Source: Streptomyces rubrogriseus (GTDB taxonomy: Bacteria > Actinomycetota > Actinomycetes > Streptomycetales > Streptomycetaceae). From it: DNA of 64,000 nucleotides. Location: NCBI RefSeq assembly GCF_027947575.1, contig NZ_CP116256.1, forward strand, positions 3,720,001 through 3,784,000. The letters are read 5' to 3'. Within the stretch, counting starts at the first letter, position 1. The number at the start of each line of letters is the position of its first letter. Positions 58,934-64,000 of this stretch are shown piece after piece. The notes beneath the pieces are model-generated. The model did no database searches, was not told where the DNA came from, and was given only the letters and a program-made list of their open reading frames with translations. The position numbers and the translations under genes were made by a program.

Positions 58934-60466
58934 TCAGTGTTCGAGCGGGGCCCGCAGCGCGGGATCCGACGCGGCCCGCCACACCCCGGGCAGCTCCCGC
59001 TGCCGGGCTTCCGCGCCCGCCCGTTCCCGGCCATGCAGCACCCCCCAGGTGAACGCCGACTCGCCCGCCGCGTGGGCGGCCACCGCCAGCCGGCGCAGGG
59101 TGTCCTGGGCGACCACGGCGTCCTGGTGCTCGCCGAGCAACTGCTGCACCGCCTTGGCCTGCTTGCCGAGCCGGGCGACGGGCTTGCCGAGCGCGGGACG
59201 CGCGACCTCGGCCGCGTAGCGCAGCCTCTTGGCCGCCTTGCGCGCCTCGTGCAGCTCCGTCTCCCGGGACCGGCCGGACGGCTGCGCGAGCGCGAGGTCC
59301 ATGCGCCCGGCGAGACGGCGGTACTCCTTGAGCACCGCCCGGGCCATCGTCCGGGCCGGTTTCCGCCCGGCCCCGGAGCGCAGGGGCGGGTGCCGGACCA
59401 GTGCGTCCAGAGCGTCCAGGAGGCGCAGATGACGCGGGCTGTCCAGGGCCTTCCGCGTCCGGGACCGCACGTCCTCGTCCCGGGACACGTCCCACACCCG
59501 CAGCCGGGCGGCGACGGGGCCGAGCACCAGCTCGTCGGGGAGCCCGTCCAGCGACGCTCCGATGCGTTCGCGCAGCACCTCCTGGTCCCGCGCGGCGCCC
59601 AGCTCGCCCGCCAGCCACCGGAGTTCCGCGGCCACGGGATCGGTGACCCGCCGGTCCAGCACCGACCGGTACGAACGCAGGCAACCGCGCAGCCGGCGGC
59701 ACGTGACGCGCATCCGGTGCACCGCGTCGGGCAGCTCGCGGCGCACCGCCGGGTCCAGGTCCACCAGCACGCCGACCTGCTCGCGCAGGTAGGAGAGCAC
59801 GTACGAACCGGAGGACCCGGCGACCCCTCCGGCGGGCGGCCGGCGCACGCCCGCCTCGCCCACGCCGGTGTCCCGCAGCGCCCGGGCGAGCTTCGACGGA
59901 CTGTCGGCCCGGACGATCCCCTTCTTGCGGAGCTTCTTCTCCACGGTGTCGAGCAGTCCGGCAGGGACACCCTCGGCGAGTTCGACCTCCAACTCGCCCC
60001 ACTCGGCACGCCCGCCGCCCGCCGCCGTCGCGTCCGCCCGCACCTCGTCGAGGCTCAGCTCGGCCAGCACCCCGCCCTCGGCGTCGAGCAGCCGCCGCAC
60101 GGCCCGGGTGGACCGGATCCGCACCACCGGACGCAGCGGGGCGCCCCGCGTGCGGGACAGCACCAGCTCGCGCAGCGCCGCGGGCACGTCGTCCGACAGC
60201 GGGGCCCACACCTCTTCGCGGGTGTCCCCGGTGAGCGGCAGCTTCAGGTGCCAGCCCGCGTCGGGACCGCCCGTACGGCGGCGCAGGGTGGCCGAGGACC
60301 CGGCGAGCCGCAGATCCACCGTGTCGTGGTACACGGCGTCGAGCTCCTCGGGCCCGGCCGCGGTGACCGAGGCGACGGGTCCGACGCCGGTGAGGTCCGG
60401 CAGCCCGGCGAGGCCGTCGGAGGGCGGCTCGTACTTCCGTTCTGTCTCGCGCTTCGACTGGGTCAT
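58934..60466 (-). CDS. CYTH-CHAD domain protein
   Basis: 510 residues: N-terminal CYTH domain (about 5-200) starting ETERKYEPP, the ExExK-type triphosphate-tunnel signature, with GWHLKLPL and LAELSLDEVRAD; C-terminal CHAD domain (about 215-500) with many conserved His/Arg (AVHRMRVTCRRLRGCLRSYR, ELHEARKAAKRLRYAAEV). Both bind polyphosphate or inorganic triphosphate, so a polyphosphate-related role is likely. ATG 60466 has a weak ribosome binding site. Next to the M23 peptidase gene with a 28-base gap. Confidence 0.92.
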   Translation of the reverse strand: MTQSKRETERKYEPPSDGLAGLPDLTGVGPVASVTAAGPEELDAVYHDTVDLRLAGSSATLRRRTGGPDAGWHLKLPLTGDTREEVWAPLSDDVPAALRELVLSRTRGAPLRPVVRIRSTRAVRRLLDAEGGVLAELSLDEVRADATAAGGGRAEWGELEVELAEGVPAGLLDTVEKKLRKKGIVRADSPSKLARALRDTGVGEAGVRRPPAGGVAGSSGSYVLSYLREQVGVLVDLDPAVRRELPDAVHRMRVTCRRLRGCLRSYRSVLDRRVTDPVAAELRWLAGELGAARDQEVLRERIGASLDGLPDELVLGPVAARLRVWDVSRDEDVRSRTRKALDSPRHLRLLDALDALVRHPPLRSGAGRKPARTMARAVLKEYRRLAGRMDLALAQPSGRSRETELHEARKAAKRLRYAAEVARPALGKPVARLGKQAKAVQQLLGEHQDAVVAQDTLRRLAVAAHAAGESAFTWGVLHGRERAGAEARQRELPGVWRAASDPALRAPLEH

Positions 60467-60494
60467 GTTGAGGTTCTCGACACGATCCGCCGGA

Positions 60495-61631
60495 TCAAAC
60501 CCCGTTCGCCACGACCCAGGGGCGCGGATCGGTGTAGTACCCGTCGAGGATGACTTCGAAATGCAGGTGCGGGCCGGTCGACAGGCCGGTGGAGCCGACC
60601 CGTCCGATCGGCGCCCCGGCCTCCACGGTCTGCCCCACCGACGCCCCCAGGGAGGAGAGGTGGCTGTAGGTCGTCTCCACCCGCTTGCCCTGGATGGTCC
60701 CGTGGTCGATCACGATGCGATTGCCGTACGCGCTGGTGAGCGCGGCGAACACGACGCGGCCCCGCCGTGCCGCCACGACCTGCGCGCCCTGCGGCGCGGC
60801 GAAGTCCACGCCGGTGTGCAGCTTGGTCACCCCGGTCAGCGGGTGCTCCCGCGACCCGAAGGGCGAGGTGATGGTGAGCGGGCTCACCGGCGCGGTCAGC
60901 AGGGCACCGGCCGGCCCGCCCGAGCCGTCGGCGGAGTCCTCCCGGTCCAGCGCCTCGTACCGCGGCACCAGGGCCTGGACCTCGGTGAGGTACGTCTTGG
61001 CCGCCGCGGGTACCCGCCCCGCCCCGGTCACGGCGTCGGGTCCCACGGCGTACGCGGCGAGGGTCAGCTCCACGAGGTCGCCGTTGACCCGCCCCTCGGT
61101 GCGCAGCCCGGTGACCTTCTCGGCCAGGGAACAGTCCCGCCGGCCCAGCGCCATGATGGCGTCCGCCGGATCGCGGGGCGAGGAGTGCCCGTTGCCGTCG
61201 TCGTCCTTGCCCCAGGTCCGCCACTCGCTGTCGGTGAACGCGGCGATGCCCTTCTGGCCCGAGAGGTCGTCCGAGTCGTCGCTCCAGCCCGAGAGCTGGT
61301 CGATCTGCGCGGCGAGCACCGACGGCTCCAGGACGGTGCACGCCGAGGCGGCCTTGCGCAGCCACGGGACGTAGGAGGGGTCGAGGTCGGCCGCGGCCGA
61401 CGCCTTGGCGTCCGAGTCGTCGGGCCACGGGTCCGGCAGCCCGCCCAGCGCGACGAAGGCGGCCACACCGGTGACGGTCACGAGAGCCGGCAGCAGCAAC
61501 AGGGTGACGGGGCCCGGTCCGCGGCGCTTTCGCCCGGGGCCGGGCTCGGGGCCTTCCGGCCGCTCCGGTTCCTGCCGTGGGTCGTCCGTGTCGTCGGCCG
61601 TCGGCGCCACGGTCAGCCGCTCGTCGTTCAT
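60495..61631 (-). CDS. M23 family metallopeptidase, membrane-anchored
   Basis: 378 residues. Cytoplasmic disordered start (TVAPTADDTDDPRQEPERP...), one membrane span (about 42-65, VTLLLLPALVTVTGVAAFVAL), an extracytoplasmic domain with a lytic-transglycosylase-like stretch (about 85-245) and a C-terminal M23 (LytM) domain: LHTGVDFAAPQGAQVVAA with HxxxD, IDHG, TYSHLSS and GPHLHFEV with HxH zinc ligands. Cuts cell-wall cross-links or cleaves peptide stems. ATG 61631 chosen for the compact N-terminus. Confidence 0.9.
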   Translation of the reverse strand: MNDERLTVAPTADDTDDPRQEPERPEGPEPGPGRKRRGPGPVTLLLLPALVTVTGVAAFVALGGLPDPWPDDSDAKASAAADLDPSYVPWLRKAASACTVLEPSVLAAQIDQLSGWSDDSDDLSGQKGIAAFTDSEWRTWGKDDDGNGHSSPRDPADAIMALGRRDCSLAEKVTGLRTEGRVNGDLVELTLAAYAVGPDAVTGAGRVPAAAKTYLTEVQALVPRYEALDREDSADGSGGPAGALLTAPVSPLTITSPFGSREHPLTGVTKLHTGVDFAAPQGAQVVAARRGRVVFAALTSAYGNRIVIDHGTIQGKRVETTYSHLSSLGASVGQTVEAGAPIGRVGSTGLSTGPHLHFEVILDGYYTDPRPWVVANGV

Positions 61632-61738
61632 CTGGCCGCTCGCCGGGACGTGTTGCTCACGAGGCGACGCTATCGCCACCCCTGTGCCGACGTCACGAGC
61701 CGCCGAGGCAGAAGGAGATGCCCGAACGGGCACCCGCG

Positions 61739-64000
61739 TCAGGGCGGCGAGGGCCGGACGGCGAGGACCGCGATGTCGTCCGCGCTGTCCGCCCCCAGGC
61801 CGATCAGCAGCTCGTCGCAGAACGTGTCGAGGGGCTCGCGGGCCAGGTCGGCGGCGTGCCGGCGCAGCCGGTCGAGGGCCTCGTCGAGGGCTTCGTCGCG
61901 GCGCTCGACGAGGCCGTCCGTGTACAGCAGCAGCGTCGAGTGGGCCGGCAGCGCGTCACGGGCCGTGCCGCGGGACGCGTGGGGGTCCATGCCGAGCAGC
62001 AGCCCGGCACCGCTGTCGAGGTAGCGGGTCCGGCCGTCCCGGGTGGTGAGCAGCGGCGGCAGATGGCCGGCCGAGGAGTGCGTCAGCTCCCAGGGGCCCT
62101 CGGGGGGACCCTTGATCAGGCCGTAGACGCAGGTGCCGGTCGCCTCCCGATGGAGACTGTGGTTCGCCAGGTCCAGCCGGCGCAGTACCTCCGCGGGCGG
62201 CTCCTCGCGGTCCACGGCGATGCCGCGCAGCATGCTGCGCAACTGGCTCATCGCGATGGCCGCGTCGAGGTCGTGCCCCGTGACGTCGCCGATGACCAGC
62301 GCGGTGTTCCCGCCGGGCAGGACGAAGCTGTCGTACCAGTCCCCGCCGACCTGCGCGGTGGTCGAGGAGGCGGCGTACCGGGCGGCCAGACGCAGGCCCT
62401 CGACCTTCGGCAGCACCGGCAGCAGCGAGCGCTGGAGCCGTTCGGCGATGGAGCGGGTGTCCTGGTACAGGCGGGCGTTGTCCACCCCGAGCGCGAGGCT
62501 GTGCACCAGGTCGTCGACCAGCGTCAGGTCCTCCTCGGTGAACGGCCGCCCGCGGGGCGCGCGGGCGAGGGTCAGGGCACCGAAGATCTTGCGGCGGGCC
62601 CGCAGCGGGGCGACGACGGCGCTGCCCGCCCCCAACTCCCGGAACAGGTCGGCATAGGCCCGGTCCAGCGCGCTCCCGGTCTGCCCCGGCTGCGGGGCGC
62701 CGGAGAGCAGGAGGGGCCCGGCGCCGCGCAGCACCCGGGCCAGCGGGCCGCGCGATTCCTCGGAGAGCCCGGGGAGCATGCCCTCGTACGCCCCCGGGCG
62801 CAGGGCCCGGGGATCGCGGTGGACGACACACGCCCGGTCCACCCGGGCGTCGGCGGTGAACAGGTCCACCACGCACCAGTCGGCCAGCCGCCGCGTCAGC
62901 AGCCGGCCGGCGCGCTGGAGGCCCTCGTCCAGCTCCAGGGTGTTGTTGAGCTGCGCCCCCAGCTCGGCCAGGAGGGTGAGCCGGTCCAGCGCCGACATAC
63001 CGCCCCGGGCACCGGGCGTCCTGATCCCCGTCGGCGGCACGGTGGGCGACCGGCCCCCGTCCGGCTCCCCGACCGCCGCCTCCCGGATCCTGCCGGGAGT
63101 CCTCGGTCCGTCGAGGAACGTCGTCGCCCTCGGGACGAGCTGTGCGACGAAGACGGTGCGGCCGTCGGCCGTCTCCTGCGTCTGGATGTACAGCCGCACC
63201 GGGATGAGCCGGCCGTCACGGTGCAGCGCCGGAAGCGGCACCGAGCGCCCCACGATGCGGGTGCGGCCGGTGAGCAGCATCGAGGTGAACGCCGCCGTGT
63301 GCCGCTCGCGCAGGTGTTCGGGGATGAGGGTGGTGAGACGGCGTCCGACGAGCTGGTCCGGCTCCCAGCCCAGCAGGTCCGCCGCGGCCCCGTTGGTCGC
63401 CACGATCCGGTTGCCCTCGTCGGCGGCGACGGTCGGCATCCTGCTGGCCCGCACCTGGCCGACGTCCCACGGGACGAGTTCGGCGGAGCTGACCTCCGGC
63501 GCGCGGGGGACCACGGTCCACGCGGTGGGCCGGTCCCCGGCCAACTGCCCGGCGATCTCGTCGAAGAGCCAGTTCTGGAAGGCCCGGCCGCGGGGCAGGG
63601 CCGGAAGCGTGAGCAGCCGCTCCTCCCCGGCGCGCGCCTCGGCCAGGTCCAGTACGCGGCGCAGTGCCCGCACCGCCGGCAGGGCGTCGGCCGACAGCGG
63701 GAGGGGCAGGGCGCGCAGACCGGACTCGGGGGCCGGTGCCTCCAGCGCGGCCGACACACCGGCGCTGATCACGTTGTTGACGTCGTTGGCCGCGACGAGG
63801 TCCTCGGGCGGCACCCCGAGGAGGTCTCCCGCGGACGCGGCGAGGGTCAGCTCGCGCAGCACCGCGTGCCGGTGCTGGCGGCACGCGGACTCCAGGGCGG
63901 TCGGCATGTCGACCAGCGTCACGGTCCGTTCGGCGGGCCGCGGCGGCGCGGCGGTCTCCCACCCGGCCGACGGCGGCGCCGGACCGTCGTGCCACAGCTC
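61739..64000 (-). CDS. PAS-GAF-PP2C (SpoIIE) phosphatase, 5' end outside window
   Basis: The visible frame is open from 61739 to the right edge, so the N-terminus is outside. A GTG at 63922 could start a 727-residue protein, but the 26 codons before it are also open and continue the typical joint (ELWHDGPAPPSAGWETAAPP) that follows a RsbW-like HATPase in related proteins. Visible domains: N-terminal helical part, PAS (about 170-275 of the 727: GNRIVATNGAAADLLGWEPDQLVGRRL), GAF (about 320-480), PP2C/SpoIIE (about 500-727) with GDWYDSF, VIGDVTGHDLDAAI and SADDIAVLAVR metal Asp residues. Dephosphorylates anti-anti-sigma factors; the STAS gene at the far end of the window is a possible, unproven partner. 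Confidence 0.88.
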   Translation of the reverse strand, partial: ELWHDGPAPPSAGWETAAPPRPAERTVTLVDMPTALESACRQHRHAVLRELTLAASAGDLLGVPPEDLVAANDVNNVISAGVSAALEAPAPESGLRALPLPLSADALPAVRALRRVLDLAEARAGEERLLTLPALPRGRAFQNWLFDEIAGQLAGDRPTAWTVVPRAPEVSSAELVPWDVGQVRASRMPTVAADEGNRIVATNGAAADLLGWEPDQLVGRRLTTLIPEHLRERHTAAFTSMLLTGRTRIVGRSVPLPALHRDGRLIPVRLYIQTQETADGRTVFVAQLVPRATTFLDGPRTPGRIREAAVGEPDGGRSPTVPPTGIRTPGARGGMSALDRLTLLAELGAQLNNTLELDEGLQRAGRLLTRRLADWCVVDLFTADARVDRACVVHRDPRALRPGAYEGMLPGLSEESRGPLARVLRGAGPLLLSGAPQPGQTGSALDRAYADLFRELGAGSAVVAPLRARRKIFGALTLARAPRGRPFTEEDLTLVDDLVHSLALGVDNARLYQDTRSIAERLQRSLLPVLPKVEGLRLAARYAASSTTAQVGGDWYDSFVLPGGNTALVIGDVTGHDLDAAIAMSQLRSMLRGIAVDREEPPAEVLRRLDLANHSLHREATGTCVYGLIKGPPEGPWELTHSSAGHLPPLLTTRDGRTRYLDSGAGLLLGMDPHASRGTARDALPAHSTLLLYTDGLVERRDEALDEALDRLRRHAADLAREPLDTFCDELLIGLGADSADDIAVLAVRPSPP

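Overview
The window is chromosomal DNA from a Streptomyces. It has very high GC, strong third-position GC bias, GTG and ATG starts behind GGAGG-type ribosome binding sites, a conservon, non-zinc ribosomal protein paralogues and a CebR operator. Gene order and several proteins (RsbB/RsbA, DpsA, the conservon with its P450, FurA-catalase-peroxidase, pyruvate carboxylase) match what I remember of the S. coelicolor/S. lividans region around SCO0599 down to SCO0542, read in reverse. That is recall, not a search. No rRNA, tRNA, CRISPR array, insertion sequence or phage gene was seen.

Layout. 1-5.3 kb: sigma-B style regulators (a MEDS-domain anti-sigma factor cut by the left edge and a STAS antagonist), a PRC-barrel protein, DpsA behind a candidate sigma-B promoter, a flavodoxin-like protein, a methyltransferase, a protein I do not recognise, and an orphan FAD subunit of a molybdenum hydroxylase. 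5.3-8.1 kb: a secreted GH25 lysozyme, then a divergent PhzF/LysR pair sharing a perfect operator-like palindrome. 8.4-14.1 kb: conservon cvnA-B-C-D with a P450 that lacks the ExxR arginine, facing a second, normal P450. 14.2-21.4 kb: a FadR-type repressor gene divergent from a tightly overlapping six-gene operon (MFS transporter, DhaK-DhaL kinase, RpiB-like, TPI-like and xylose-isomerase-like enzymes, PGDH_C-type oxidoreductase). It looks like a catabolic route for a C4 ketose (erythrulose) or a related sugar ending in erythrose 4-phosphate. 21.4-26.8 kb: PepE and an IclR regulator, divergent from DUF1177 protein, NCS1 permease and M20 peptidase, a likely dipeptide-like or N-acyl substrate pathway. 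26.9-27.3 kb: cysteine-free L33 and L36.

27.3-35.8 kb is the most intriguing stretch. An exonuclease-BRCT-BRCT-TerD fusion is divergent from a cassette of two polyprenyl diphosphate synthases, a small protein and a DUF2236 (MpaB/latex-clearing-type) oxygenase. A WGR-domain beta-propeller protein and a TerC-like (DUF475) membrane protein follow. The cassette could build an isoprenoid chain and then cleave it oxidatively. 35.9-38.7 kb: furA-katG.

38.7-48.8 kb: an APH-like kinase, a small protein, a MerR regulator divergent from a frameshifted tandem hydrolase locus, a membrane-anchored sulfite-oxidase-like protein, a secreted GH5 mannanase-type enzyme under a perfect CebR box, a proline-rich membrane protein and a two-component system. 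48.8-56.3 kb: a secreted CAP protein and an ACP-KAS-AT set upstream of pyruvate carboxylase. 56.3-64 kb: a large secreted beta-helix protein with two F5/8C domains, a CYTH-CHAD protein, an M23 peptidase, and a PAS-GAF-PP2C phosphatase whose reading frame runs off the right edge.
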